Of a DNA stretch of 64,000 nucleotides, positions 9,515 to 18,113 are shown in pieces. The translations under genes were made by a program, and so were the position numbers. The stretch spans positions 62,001-126,000 of the forward strand of contig JAIXUP010000076.1 of NCBI GenBank assembly GCA_027483505.1. The letters are read 5' to 3'. Numbering within the stretch: the stretch's first letter is position 1; the number at the start of each line of letters is the position of its first letter. Source of the DNA: Hyphomicrobiales bacterium (GTDB taxonomy: Bacteria; Pseudomonadota; Alphaproteobacteria; Rhizobiales; Beijerinckiaceae). The notes below the pieces were generated by a model, which was not told the DNA's origin, did not search any database, and saw nothing but the letters and a program-made list of their open reading frames with translations.

Positions 9515-10206
9515 GGTGCCTCGGTCTGGCGCGGCAGGCGGCCATTGTCCTGCGGTTGGGCGTCGGCCGCCCGCAGGTAAAGCGGACGCGGCAGCGCCGT
9601 TTGTTCATCGGCCAGCAGTCCGAGCCGTGCAACCCAGCGGATGTCCGGACCTGCCGCGGCCTCGACCACGACGGCGTCGAGGCCGATGGACCAGGCTTCC
9701 TGTGCCACCAGCAGCGCGCCCGAACCCGACAGGCTGACAGGACCCTTCCCGATACTGCGGACGGCGTCACGGACGCTGCATTGCCGTGCCCCGGCGAGCA
9801 CTGACCCATCTGGGGCGAGCGCCTGGAAATAGACCTGCCCGTGACGGGCATCGATGGCCGCGGCCGTCATGCGCCCGGCCTCGCGGCCGATCATCGGCGC
9901 GCAATAGGCGGCGAGGGTGGTGACGCCGACAACGGGCCGGCTGGCGGCGAGCCCCATCGCACGGGCGGCGGAGAGGCCGACGCGCAGCCCAGTGAAGCTG
10001 CCGGGACCGACCGTGACGGCGATGCGGCCCAGCGCCGCAAAGCCACCCTGGACCTTGGCCATGACCCGCGCGACCAGAGGCATCAGCGCCTCGGCATGGC
10101 CCCGCTCGATGACAAGCTGCTCGAGGGCCAGCGCATCCGGCTGGCCTTGCTCAAGGACACAGGCCGAACAGGAGCCGAGCGCCGTGTCGATGGCAAGAAT
10201 GCGCAT
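9511..10206 (-). CDS. tsaB: tRNA threonylcarbamoyladenosine biosynthesis protein TsaB
   Basis: TsaB is the inactive ASKHA-fold partner of TsaD in the complex that makes t6A37 in ANN-decoding tRNAs. The N-terminus MRILAIDTALGSCSACVLE and the segment VTVGPGSFTGLRVGLSAARA are family signatures. The 231-residue length is typical. It overlaps rimI and is preceded by nfuA with an 18-base gap, so nfuA-tsaB-rimI-plsC may be one transcript. Confidence 0.94.
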   Translation of the reverse strand: MRILAIDTALGSCSACVLEQGQPDALALEQLVIERGHAEALMPLVARVMAKVQGGFAALGRIAVTVGPGSFTGLRVGLSAARAMGLAASRPVVGVTTLAAYCAPMIGREAGRMTAAAIDARHGQVYFQALAPDGSVLAGARQCSVRDAVRSIGKGPVSLSGSGALLVAQEAWSIGLDAVVVEAAAGPDIRWVARLGLLADEQTALPRPLYLRAADAQPQDNGRLPRQTEAP

Positions 10207-10224
10207 GCGTCCGGCCAGTTCCGT

Positions 10225-10785
10225 TCAGATGGCCTGGACTTCGCGCACATCCGGGAGGAAGTGCTTCAGCAAATTCTGGATGCCGTGCTTCAGCGTCGCC
10301 GTGGACGAGGGGCAGCCTGCGCACGATCCCTTCATGGCCAGGAAGACCACGCCGTCCCTGAAGCCGCGGAAGGTGATGTCGCCGCCATCGCCGGCGACGG
10401 CCGGGCGGATGCGTGTTTCAAGCAAATCCTTGATGGTCTCGACGGTCTTGGCGTCGCTCTCATCGAAGAACTCGCCCTCGGTGTCCGGCGTTGCGACATG
10501 GCCATGGCGCACGATGGGCTGGCCGGACATGAAATGCTCCATGATCGCGCCCAGGATGGCCGGCTTGAGGTGCTGCCACTCGCCGTCCGCTTTACTGACG
10601 GTGACAAAGTCGTTGCCGAAAAACACGGCGCTGACGCCGGGCACCTGGAACAGGCGCTGCGCCAGCGGCGAGGCTGCGGCGGCCTCCTCGTCGCGCATGT
10701 CGAGCGTACCGTCCGGCATGACGGTGCGGCCCGGAATGAACTTCAAGGTGGCCGGGTTCGGCGTGGCCTCGGTCTGGATGAACAT
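10225..10785 (-). CDS. nfuA: Fe-S cluster carrier NfuA-like protein
   Basis: This 186-residue protein has an N-terminal Nfu domain (about 1-88, beginning MFIQTEATPNPATLKFIPG) and a C-terminal NifU-like domain (about 110-185). The latter holds the cluster-binding CxxC as C155/C158 in GSCAGCPSS. Such proteins carry 4Fe-4S clusters to target enzymes; MiaB encoded nearby is a known client type. The start at 10785 is set by the universally conserved N-terminus. A frame extension of seven codons upstream (10806) is unlikely to be used. Confidence 0.93.
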   Translation of the reverse strand: MFIQTEATPNPATLKFIPGRTVMPDGTLDMRDEEAAAASPLAQRLFQVPGVSAVFFGNDFVTVSKADGEWQHLKPAILGAIMEHFMSGQPIVRHGHVATPDTEGEFFDESDAKTVETIKDLLETRIRPAVAGDGGDITFRGFRDGVVFLAMKGSCAGCPSSTATLKHGIQNLLKHFLPDVREVQAI

Positions 10786-10894
10786 GGTCTTTCTCCCGCG
10801 CATCAAGCCGGTTCAAGGCCGGCGGATTCCGCTGGCTTCAACATAAGCGTCAGGGCAGCGGCTTGCCAGCCCCTTTTGCCGGTGCAGCCCGTCC

Positions 10895-12043
10895 TCAACG
10901 CGCTTTCAGGCGGGCCAGGCGCTCCAGCGCCGCATCGAGGGTCGAATCATGCTTGGCGAAGCAGAAGCGGACCACCGAAGTCACGCCACGTTCGGCATAG
11001 AAGGCGCTCACCGGGATGGCCGCGACGCCGTGGGCCGCAACCAGTTCCTTGCAGAAGGCGACATCATCCGCCTGCCCCAGCCCAGTGATGTCGATGTTGA
11101 CGAAGTAGGTGCCGGCGGAGGGCAGGACCTCGAAGCCGAGCGACGTGAGGCCGCTGCCGAAGCGGTCGCGCGAGCGCTGGAACGCGGCGCGCATGCCGTC
11201 GAAATAGGCCGCGTCCTTGCCAAGGCCGAAGGCGGCGGCGGCCTGAAGATTGGGGGGCGTGGTGAAGGTGATGTACTGGTGGGCTTTCGCCAGAACCCGC
11301 ATAAGCTCCGGCGCGGCCATGACGAAGCCGACCTTCCAGCCGGTCAGGGAGAAGATCTTGCCGGCGGAGGAGATCTTGACGGTGCGCTCGCGCATGCCGG
11401 GGCGCGCCATCATCGAGACATGGCGATGGCCATCGAAGACCACATGTTCCCAGACCTCGTCGCACAGCGCGACCGCGTCGAAACGCCGGCAATAGCTGGC
11501 CAGCAGGTCGAGATCCTCGTCCGGAAAGATCGTGGCCGTCGGGTTGAGCGGATTGTTGAGCAGGGCAAGGCGGGTGCGCGGCGAGAAGGCGGCGGCGAGA
11601 GCCTCCTCCGTGATGCGGAAGTGCGGCGGCTTCAGGGTGACGAAACGTGGGATGCCGCCGGCGCGGAGCACGAGCGGCAGATAGGCGTCGTACATGGGCT
11701 CGAACAGGACGACCTCGTCACCCGGTTCGATCAGCGCGAACAGGGCTCCCGCCAGGGCTTCGGTTGCGCCCGACGTCACCATGACTTCGCGATCCGGATC
11801 CAGCGCCAGTCCCTGCCAGTGGCGGTAATGCGCCGCGATCGCCTGCCGCAGCTCCGGCAGCCCCATCATCGGCGGATACTGGTTCCAGCCGTGGAGGACG
11901 GCATCGGCCGCCTTCTGCCGGACATCGGCTGGTCCCGGGTCGTCGGGAAAGCCCTGGCCGAGATTGACGGCGTTGTGCTCGCGCGCAAGCCGCGACATCT
12001 CCTCGAAGACGCTGGTCTGCAGTTTGGCGAAAATCGGGTTCAT
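10895..12043 (-). CDS. Class I/II pyridoxal-phosphate aminotransferase
   Basis: This 382-residue fold-type I aminotransferase has the PLP lysine at K229 (SSAGKIFSLTGWKVG), the cofactor aspartate at D195 (VALCDEVWEH) and the substrate-contact segment NNPLNPT (163-169). The N-terminus MNPIFAKLQTSVFEEMSRLA and the GQGFPDDPGP motif resemble the kynurenine/methionine aminotransferase group (YbdL, KAT). Substrate cannot be assigned. The start at 12043 fits the family; the open frame runs upstream into the kinase gene but is a shadow there. The gap from the kinase gene is 25 bases, suggesting co-transcription. Confidence 0.87.
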   Translation of the reverse strand: MNPIFAKLQTSVFEEMSRLAREHNAVNLGQGFPDDPGPADVRQKAADAVLHGWNQYPPMMGLPELRQAIAAHYRHWQGLALDPDREVMVTSGATEALAGALFALIEPGDEVVLFEPMYDAYLPLVLRAGGIPRFVTLKPPHFRITEEALAAAFSPRTRLALLNNPLNPTATIFPDEDLDLLASYCRRFDAVALCDEVWEHVVFDGHRHVSMMARPGMRERTVKISSAGKIFSLTGWKVGFVMAAPELMRVLAKAHQYITFTTPPNLQAAAAFGLGKDAAYFDGMRAAFQRSRDRFGSGLTSLGFEVLPSAGTYFVNIDITGLGQADDVAFCKELVAAHGVAAIPVSAFYAERGVTSVVRFCFAKHDSTLDAALERLARLKAR

Positions 12044-12068
12044 GGCGCCTCGCGGATGGCTCCGGCCG

Positions 12069-13067
12069 TCAGAGCAGGCCGTTCTGCCGGGCCAGATCGG
12101 ACAGGCTGGCCTGCGGCCGTGCGCCGATGTGGGAGATGATCTCCGCCGCCGCCAGCGCGCCAAGCCGGAGGGAATCGCGATGATCCCGTCCCGTCGCCAG
12201 TCCAAAGAGGAAACCGGCCGCGAACAGGTCGCCGGCGCCCGTCGTGTCGACCACGCGTTCGACCGGGAAGGCCGGAACCGCCACCGTCTCCGAACGGGTG
12301 ACCGCCAGCGCGCCATGCTCGGACCGGGTCACGACGCCGATGACGTCCTCCCCGCGCAGGGCCGCGATGGCCGTGTCGATGTCGCCGGTCTGGTACAGGC
12401 TCTTCAGCTCGTGTTCGTTGGCGAAGACGATGTCGACCACGCCATTGCGGATCAGGCCGAGGAACTCCTCCCGCCAACGGTCGACGCAGAAGGAATCCGA
12501 CAGGGTCAGCGCCACCTGCGAGCCGGCGGCATGGGCAATCTGGGATGCCTTGCGGAAGGCATCCTTAGCGGCCGGCGGGTCCCACAGGTAGCCCTCAAGA
12601 TAGACAATCCGCGAGGCGCGGACGAGATCGGCCTCGATGTCGAGGGTGGACAGTCCCTGACAGGCCCCCAGATAGGTGCTCATCGAACGCTGGCCGTCCG
12701 GCGTCACGGCAATCAGGCAGCGGGCCGTCGTCGGGCCGCTGGTGGCGTCCTCGGAACGGAAGGTCACCCCGGTCGCGGTCAGGTCATGGCGGTAGAGTTG
12801 GCCGAGCTGGTCATTGCGGACCTTGCCGATGAAGGCGCCCTTGCCGCCCAGCGAGGCGATGCCCGCGATGGTGTTGGCAGCCGAGCCTCCCGAGATCACC
12901 TGTCCGGGGCCCATCACGGCGTAGAGTTTTTCGGCCCGATCCTCGTCGATCAGGGTCATGCCACCCTTTTGAATCGCATGCGAAACGAGAAAATCATCCT
13001 CGGCGGTCGCGATGACGTCGACGATGGCGTTTCCGATGGCGAGCACATCGTGGTTGGCAGCTGTCAT
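12069..13067 (-). CDS. PfkB-family kinase, adenosine-kinase-like
   Basis: This 332-residue ribokinase/PfkB-fold kinase starts MTAANHDVLAIGNAIVDVIA. It carries the N-terminal glycine pair in GPGQVISGGSAANTIAGIASLGG and the C-terminal anion-hole/catalytic signature DTTGAGDLFAAGF (near residue 265), whose Asp is the base. In Hyphomicrobiales, close relatives are annotated as adenosine kinases, which would make it a purine salvage enzyme. Other PfkB substrates cannot be excluded. The start at 13067 is preferred because homologues begin there; the longer frame (13130) overlaps the xre stop. Confidence 0.82.
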   Translation of the reverse strand: MTAANHDVLAIGNAIVDVIATAEDDFLVSHAIQKGGMTLIDEDRAEKLYAVMGPGQVISGGSAANTIAGIASLGGKGAFIGKVRNDQLGQLYRHDLTATGVTFRSEDATSGPTTARCLIAVTPDGQRSMSTYLGACQGLSTLDIEADLVRASRIVYLEGYLWDPPAAKDAFRKASQIAHAAGSQVALTLSDSFCVDRWREEFLGLIRNGVVDIVFANEHELKSLYQTGDIDTAIAALRGEDVIGVVTRSEHGALAVTRSETVAVPAFPVERVVDTTGAGDLFAAGFLFGLATGRDHRDSLRLGALAAAEIISHIGARPQASLSDLARQNGLL

Positions 13068-13126
13068 GGCGAGGTCGTGTCCTGTGAGCGCTGAAAGCGC
13101 GCCTGTCGCATCCGGGGCGCGCCCGG

Positions 13127-13504
13127 TCAACCTCCCGCTCGGCCACGGCGCTGCGATTCTTCCAGAACCGCGTCGAGTTCCGCGATCGCGCCGCCATCGA
13201 GCGAGGCGATCTCCCGCGCCAGGCGGTTGGCCAGCAAGGTCGCGGCCGGGTCAAGGCCCGCCGTATCAATCACGACGCGCGGAGCGGACAATTCCGCCAG
13301 CCTCACCAGTTCGTCTGCCTCGTCCCAGATGACGCCCAGCGTGTGGATGACCCCTTGCACGAAGGCGAAGCTCGGCCGGCCGCGCCGCCCATGCTCCAGC
13401 GCCGAAACATAGGCGCTGGATACGCCAAGCTGGCGCGCGAAGGCCTGCTGCGACAGGCCCTGACGCTGCCGGATTTCCCGCAGGCGGGCGCCGAACGGCG
13501 TCAC
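13127..13504 (-). CDS. Small XRE-family HTH protein
   Basis: This 125-residue protein has an N-terminal Cro/C1 HTH (about residues 5-62: LREIRQRQGLSQQAFARQLG followed by SSAYVSALEHGRRGRPSF) and a C-terminal helical region with no recognised motif. It is a likely transcription regulator. Its ATG overlaps the smr stop (ATGA), so it is made with the Smr/MltA/Tim44 proteins. Its targets are not known; autoregulation of this operon is possible but not shown. Confidence 0.85.
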   Translation of the reverse strand: MTPFGARLREIRQRQGLSQQAFARQLGVSSAYVSALEHGRRGRPSFAFVQGVIHTLGVIWDEADELVRLAELSAPRVVIDTAGLDPAATLLANRLAREIASLDGGAIAELDAVLEESQRRGRAGG

Positions 13505-14073
13505 GGGCTGTGATCCTTGAGACGGCGCAAGCGGACATACATCGCGCCTGTGCCGCCATGCTGGTGCGCCGCGTCCTCGAAGCCGAGCACCACCGGCCGC
13601 AGGTCGGCCATCCGGAGCCAGTGCGGCACCATGCGCTTGAGCACGCCACGCTCATCGCCGTCCATCGCCGTGCCGGCGGCGCCCTTGCCGGTGATCACCA
13701 GCACAAGCCGCGCACCGCGCTGCTGCTCCCGCATCAGGAAGCCACGCAGGCGATCATGCGCCTGCGACTGCCGCAGACCATGAAGGTCGAGCACCGCTTC
13801 GAGCGATTGCGTACCCCGGCGCAGAGCCGTCAGCGTGCGGCGTTCGAGTGGAACGAGGGGCGCCAGCGCGGGCCTTGGCGGCGCGACAGGGTCGGCTTGT
13901 CGCGATGGACGAAGCGCCGCTTCGCCGGGCAGGGAGGGCGCAGCCTCGGGCGCGGCCACATCTTCCGGCGGAAGCGGCAGGGCGCGGCCGGCGAAGGGCT
14001 TCACCGTGCGCGCGACATGGCTCCAGAGCTGGATCTCCTCGCCGGTCAGCGGACGGCCACGACGCCTGCGCAT
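13501..14073 (-). CDS. Smr-domain protein
   Basis: This 190-residue protein has a basic, proline-rich N-terminal half and a C-terminal Smr domain (about 95-185). It shows the LDLHGL motif with QSQAHDRLRGFL and the later ITGKGAAG loop. Smr domains are associated with nicking or RNase activity; the cellular role of these short alphaproteobacterial proteins is unknown. The start at 14073 (MRRRRGRPLTGEE) overlaps the mltA stop as TGATG. It is cotranscribed with mltA and the xre gene. Confidence 0.85.
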   Translation of the reverse strand: MRRRRGRPLTGEEIQLWSHVARTVKPFAGRALPLPPEDVAAPEAAPSLPGEAALRPSRQADPVAPPRPALAPLVPLERRTLTALRRGTQSLEAVLDLHGLRQSQAHDRLRGFLMREQQRGARLVLVITGKGAAGTAMDGDERGVLKRMVPHWLRMADLRPVVLGFEDAAHQHGGTGAMYVRLRRLKDHSP

Positions 14074-15236
14074 CAGGGCAGATCCGCGCGCGGCCACAGG
14101 ATGGTGGCGTCAACGCCGTGGCGGGTCAGGCCGGCGACGAACCCGGCCTCGGCGCCGGACCCGAAATACAGGTCGAACCGGGCCGGGCCGACGATGGCGG
14201 AGCCGGTGTCCTGAATGACGGCCAGCCGCCGCAAGGACTCCGTCTGCCCGCGATCTGCGGTCGGGATGGTTCCGTCCAGCCAGATCGGCAGGCCATAGGG
14301 CCAGATGGCGCGGTCCGCAGCCACGCTGCGATGGGCGGTGAGCGGCAGGCCGGCCCCGCCGATCGGCCCGCTGCCCGGCGCCAGTTCGGCTGCGGCGCGA
14401 AAAAACACGAACGAGGCGTTGTTCCACATGAAGCGCCTGGCCCAGCCGGGATCGCCCTTCAGGCGCGCCACGAGACGGTCCATGGTGATCTCGGCCGGGG
14501 GAATCGCCTCCGTTTGTGAAAGGAGACGTCCGAGCGACGTATAGGGATGACCATTGCGGCCGGCATAGGCCACGCGCAGCACCAAACCATCCGGAAAACG
14601 CAGCCGCGCCGAACCCTGCACCTGCATCACGAAGCGATCGACCTCGTCGGCGAGCCAGGCGACGACCGGAAGACCGGGAACGGCGCCCTCCTCAATCTCG
14701 CGGCGGGTCGGATATGGGCCCAGTGCTCCATCCGCGGCGCGCCGCGCCGCCTGAAAACCCGTCGGCACTCCTGCGGCCGATTCCCCTTGCCCGAGCGTGA
14801 CCAGGTCATCGGGCCGGCCGAACAATGGCACGGGAAACGCATCGGTTCGGACAGGTGATCCACGGAATTCCGGCTCGAAATAGCCGGTCAGGAAACCGCG
14901 CTGGCTCTCAGGCCGGATGGTGAGAGGGACAAACCTGTTCTCGAAGAAAAGCCGCGCCTGCTGCCTGTCCGGGGCGATCAGGGCGAGGGCGTCGGCGCAG
15001 GCCCGTGCCAGGGCAGCGGGCGGCTCAAGGCCCTGTCGCAAGACATCCGCCCTTTGGCAGCCCATGACAAAGGCGGTAAGGGCGGCGGCATGGTCATCCT
15101 CATGCCAGCCGGCCAGCGAATCGAATGAACCGCGTTCAAGCTCGGCTCCCGCCACGGTCGACGGAACCTGTTCGACAGAATGGGACGTGCCGGTGGTCAG
15201 GCTCATGACAACCGCCAGCAGCCAGCGCCTGATCAA
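14073..15236 (-). CDS. mltA: Membrane-bound lytic murein transglycosylase A (MltA)
   Basis: MltA cleaves peptidoglycan glycan strands with formation of 1,6-anhydro-muropeptides. The 387-residue protein starts with a short signal-like stretch (MIRRWLLAVVMSLTTGTS) without an obvious lipobox, so it may be periplasmic rather than a lipoprotein. The MltA domain includes LTGYFEPEFRGS, and the C-terminal 3D domain includes the aspartates of VIQDTGSAIVGPARFDLYFG. Its ATG overlaps the Tim44 stop by four bases. Confidence 0.93.
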   Translation of the reverse strand: MIRRWLLAVVMSLTTGTSHSVEQVPSTVAGAELERGSFDSLAGWHEDDHAAALTAFVMGCQRADVLRQGLEPPAALARACADALALIAPDRQQARLFFENRFVPLTIRPESQRGFLTGYFEPEFRGSPVRTDAFPVPLFGRPDDLVTLGQGESAAGVPTGFQAARRAADGALGPYPTRREIEEGAVPGLPVVAWLADEVDRFVMQVQGSARLRFPDGLVLRVAYAGRNGHPYTSLGRLLSQTEAIPPAEITMDRLVARLKGDPGWARRFMWNNASFVFFRAAAELAPGSGPIGGAGLPLTAHRSVAADRAIWPYGLPIWLDGTIPTADRGQTESLRRLAVIQDTGSAIVGPARFDLYFGSGAEAGFVAGLTRHGVDATILWPRADLP

Positions 15237-15934
15237 TCGTCGGAGCCGGTGGCGACCAGAAGCCAGTTTGGATCTCGCGCGCCGAGTTGACGGGAGAAGG
15301 TCCAGGTCTCTGTGACGTCAACCACTGTGTCGGGGCTGCCGTCGATCGTCGCACCGGCCTTGTTCTTCAAAGCCTTGATCAGCTTGGGGGAGAACTGAAC
15401 GGTGATCATGCCGGTCTTGCCCTTGACCTCGGCGGCCACGATCTCCGCGCTGTCCATCGAGACAAAGGTTGTCTCGACTGTCTCGCCGCGCTTCTCGCGT
15501 TCGCTGATCGCCTGGTCGAAGTCGTCATAGACCTCTTTCGACAGCAGGCCTTTCAGCGTCTTGCGGTCGCCGCGGGCGAAACTCATCACGATCATCTCGT
15601 AGGCCGCCTTCGAGCCGTCGAGAAAGCCGCGCCCATCAAAGCCGCGCTCTTCGCGCTCGATCGCATCGAGGCCGTTGGCCACAGGTGTTCCCGGGAGCGC
15701 GAGGCCCGTCCAGCGGAAGGGTTGCTCCGGCACGGCGTCATTGGCGGCGACACCGGGCAAGCGGATGACATTGCTATCTGCCGCTGGCGCCTGAGGCGGC
15801 GGCTTGCGCCCGAAAACGTCCCCCGGCGGCTGCTCGTGGCCGGTCTTCTGACCCAGAACCGAGCGCAGTTTCCAGGCGACGAAGACCGCCAGCGCCAGAA
15901 AAACGAGGGTGAAGATGTCAAACGAACCTTGCAT
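15233..15934 (-). CDS. Tim44-domain membrane protein
   Basis: This 233-residue protein has an N-terminal membrane anchor (about residues 6-28, IFTLVFLALAVFVAWKL), a proline-rich linker and a C-terminal Tim44-like domain (about 85-230). Mitochondrial Tim44 links the import motor to the translocon; bacterial homologues occur in Alphaproteobacteria and appear to act at the inner membrane in envelope protein assembly. Coupling to mltA and divergence from secB, an export chaperone, fit an envelope function, but that is inference. Confidence 0.88.
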   Translation of the reverse strand: MQGSFDIFTLVFLALAVFVAWKLRSVLGQKTGHEQPPGDVFGRKPPPQAPAADSNVIRLPGVAANDAVPEQPFRWTGLALPGTPVANGLDAIEREERGFDGRGFLDGSKAAYEMIVMSFARGDRKTLKGLLSKEVYDDFDQAISEREKRGETVETTFVSMDSAEIVAAEVKGKTGMITVQFSPKLIKALKNKAGATIDGSPDTVVDVTETWTFSRQLGARDPNWLLVATGSDD

Positions 15935-16232
15935 CGCTGTCCTTGTCCCGACGATCCCTTGCGGACGCCACGCGCGCCAGCCGGACCATTTCTGAAATCA
16001 TTGTCGGTTGTCGTACCATCCAGCCCGGCTGCCCACAAGCCGATGCGCCGCGTCATCACGCCCGGGAACAGCGTCTGTGAAACCGGCCCTTGCAAGGCGG
16101 CCGGCGTCGGTTTCGATCAGCTCCGGCGATCCCTTCCTTGTCGCAGCGGCCGGATCGTGCTAGCCGCCCTGCCAGTCGGGTTGACCGCAGCGTCCCGCTG
16201 AAGACCGATCCGGACCCAGATCAACCCGAAGA
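15935..16232. other. Intergenic gap between Tim44 gene and secB
   Basis: This is a 298-bp divergent gap that must carry the promoters for the Tim44 operon (minus) and secB (plus). I saw no RNA gene or strong hairpin. In several related genomes an fxsA gene sits in this neighbourhood; no FxsA-like frame is visible here. Confidence 0.5.
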
Positions 16233-16730
16233 ATGGCGAACCAGACCATGGCCACTGACGCAACCAACGGCGCCGCCCAGCAGAACAGCGGACCTTCGCT
16301 CACCGCACTTGTGCAGTATGTGAAGGACATCTCCTTCGAGAACCCGAACGCCCCGCGTGTGTTCGGCAACGCCCAGCAGAACCCGCAAATCCAGCTCCAG
16401 GTCAATGTCGGCGCGACGCAGCTCAGCGAAACCGATGTCGAATCCGTCCTGACGCTCGAGGGCAAGGCCGAGATCGGCCCCGACAAGCTGTTCGTGTTCG
16501 AGCTGTCCTATGCCGGCGTGTTCCGTATCGTCGGCGTGCCCGCCGAACACATGTCGGCGGTCGTGATGATCGAATGCCCGCGTCTTCTGTTCCCCTTCGC
16601 CCGTCAGATCGTGGCAGATGCCGTGCGCAATGGCGGCTTTCCGCCGCTCTACATCGACCCGGTCGACTTCCAGGCCCTGTTCCAGCAGCGCATGGCCGAG
16701 GTGCAGGGGCAGCAGCCCGCTGCCTCTTGA
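16233..16730 (+). CDS. secB: Protein-export chaperone SecB
   Basis: SecB is a cytosolic tetrameric chaperone that keeps preproteins unfolded and delivers them to SecA. The 165-residue protein contains the conserved [13 protein letters not shown] (about 29-41) and the C-terminal [14 protein letters not shown] and [13 protein letters not shown] signatures. A second ATG at 16248 is possible but the first gives a normal N-terminal tail. It is the only plus-strand gene in the first 20 kb. It converges with dnaQ, whose stop is 14 bases away. Confidence 0.96.
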   Translation: MANQTMATDATNGAAQQNSGPSLTALVQYVKDISFENPNAPRVFGNAQQNPQIQLQVNVGATQLSETDVESVLTLEGKAEIGPDKLFVFELSYAGVFRIVGVPAEHMSAVVMIECPRLLFPFARQIVADAVRNGGFPPLYIDPVDFQALFQQRMAEVQGQQPAAS

Positions 16731-16743
16731 GGCGCAATTGCCA

Positions 16744-17499
16744 TCACTCGGCGGCGGCCTCCTGCTTGGTCAGATAGGCTGTCCAGAGCGCACCGGCACC
16801 CGGCGCTGATCCTGCGCTCCGGGCGAGCGCGGCCACGAAGGCTGCATGCGCCTCCTGCTCTTCCGGCGTGATCCGGGGCGCGCGGACACTGGTTCGTTGA
16901 ATCGCGCGCATTGCGCGGGTGCGGGTTGCAGGCGCCCCGGCCCTCGCGTCGGTCGACGACGGCGTCGCCAGGCCCAGATTGGTCTGCCGGCCTCCGAGAA
17001 GTTCAATATAGACATCCGACAGGATCTCGGCGTCGAGCAGGGCTCCGTGCTTCACCCGGCGGGTTGTGTCGATACCGTAGCGGGCGCACAGGGCATCGAG
17101 GCTGTTGGACGCCCCGGGATGCTTGCGCCGGGCCATGACCAGGGTATCGACGACCGTCTGGGGTTCGAGCTTCGGCCTGCTGACGCGCGCTAACTCCATG
17201 TCGAGAAAGCCGACATCGAACGGCGCGTTGTGGATCACCAGCCGGGCGCCGGCAATGAAATCGACGAAAGCATCGGCGATATCGGCAAAGGGGGGCTTGT
17301 CCGCGAGGAAGGCGTCGGACAAGCCGTGGACGGCGAAGGCGCCCTCGGACACCGGCCGGCCCGGATTGAGATAGGTGTGGAAGCTTCGCCCTGTGGGACA
17401 GTGATTGACCAGTTCAACGCAACCGATCTCGATGATGCGGTCGCCGTTGCGGGCATCGACGCCGGTGGTTTCGGTGTCCAGAACCACTTCCCGATTCAT
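16744..17499 (-). CDS. dnaQ: DNA polymerase III epsilon subunit (3'-5' proofreading exonuclease)
   Basis: This is the DEDDh-family proofreading exonuclease of the replicative polymerase. Exo I is VLDTETTG (about 5-12), Exo II includes HNAPFDVGFLDMEL, and the Exo III His-Asp region is HGALLDAEILSDVYIELLGG. The 251-residue length and the C-terminal tail for binding the alpha subunit are normal. Its ATG overlaps the coaE stop (ATGA). It is the last gene of the ppsR-maf-aroE-coaE-dnaQ group. Confidence 0.95.
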   Translation of the reverse strand: MNREVVLDTETTGVDARNGDRIIEIGCVELVNHCPTGRSFHTYLNPGRPVSEGAFAVHGLSDAFLADKPPFADIADAFVDFIAGARLVIHNAPFDVGFLDMELARVSRPKLEPQTVVDTLVMARRKHPGASNSLDALCARYGIDTTRRVKHGALLDAEILSDVYIELLGGRQTNLGLATPSSTDARAGAPATRTRAMRAIQRTSVRAPRITPEEQEAHAAFVAALARSAGSAPGAGALWTAYLTKQEAAAE

Positions 17500-18113
17500 T
17501 GCGCCGGTCCGCCCTGTGTGGATTGCGAATCAGCTGTGAGCTTAGCCACGATCGCGGCGACTTCGGCACGGGCGCTGTCGAAGCCCCGGCTGGTGTCCAC
17601 AATGAAATCGGCCCTGCGGCGCTTCTCCGCGTCCGGCATCTGGCGTGCGAGGATGGCGGCGAGGCGATCTTCGGTCATGCCCGGCCGGGCGAGAACCCGC
17701 GCGCGCTGCACCTCCGGCGGCGCCGTGACAACAACGATCCTGTCGCACCGGGCGGCAGCGCCGCTCTCGAACAGCAGGGGGATGTCGAGGACGACGAGGG
17801 GGACGCCGCTCGCCCGTGCCGCCTGCAGGAAGGTCTCTTCCGCCTCCCGCACCAGCGGGTGGATCAGGGCCTCAAGCTCAGCCAGCCGATCCGGCCGGCC
17901 CAGAACCTCGCGGGCGAGGGCTTCCCTGTCGACCCGCTGTCCGGCCGCGGCGGCGGGAAAGAGCGCCCTGACCGGCTCGACCGCCGCACCCGCATAAAGT
18001 TGATGCACGGCGGCATCGGCATCATGGACCGGGCAGCCAAGGTCCCTGAACATGGCTGCCGTCGTGGACTTGCCCATGCCGATCGAGCCGGTCAATCCGA
18101 CAACGACGGTCAT
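17496..18113 (-). CDS. coaE: Dephospho-CoA kinase CoaE
   Basis: CoaE phosphorylates dephospho-CoA in the last step of coenzyme A synthesis. The P-loop is GLTGSIGMGKST (about 6-17). The lid/CoA-binding region includes DIPLLFESGAAARCD and VVTAPPEVQRARVLAR. Length is 205 residues. Its ATG overlaps the aroE stop (TGATG), and it overlaps dnaQ by four bases. Confidence 0.95.
   Translation of the reverse strand: MTVVVGLTGSIGMGKSTTAAMFRDLGCPVHDADAAVHQLYAGAAVEPVRALFPAAAAGQRVDREALAREVLGRPDRLAELEALIHPLVREAEETFLQAARASGVPLVVLDIPLLFESGAAARCDRIVVVTAPPEVQRARVLARPGMTEDRLAAILARQMPDAEKRRRADFIVDTSRGFDSARAEVAAIVAKLTADSQSTQGGPAQ

Noticed and set aside
13929-13948. FtsK-orienting GGGNAGGG motifs as a replichore marker
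   Set aside because: The few copies noticed occur on the plus strand on both sides of the predicted origin, so by eye there is no usable polarity.
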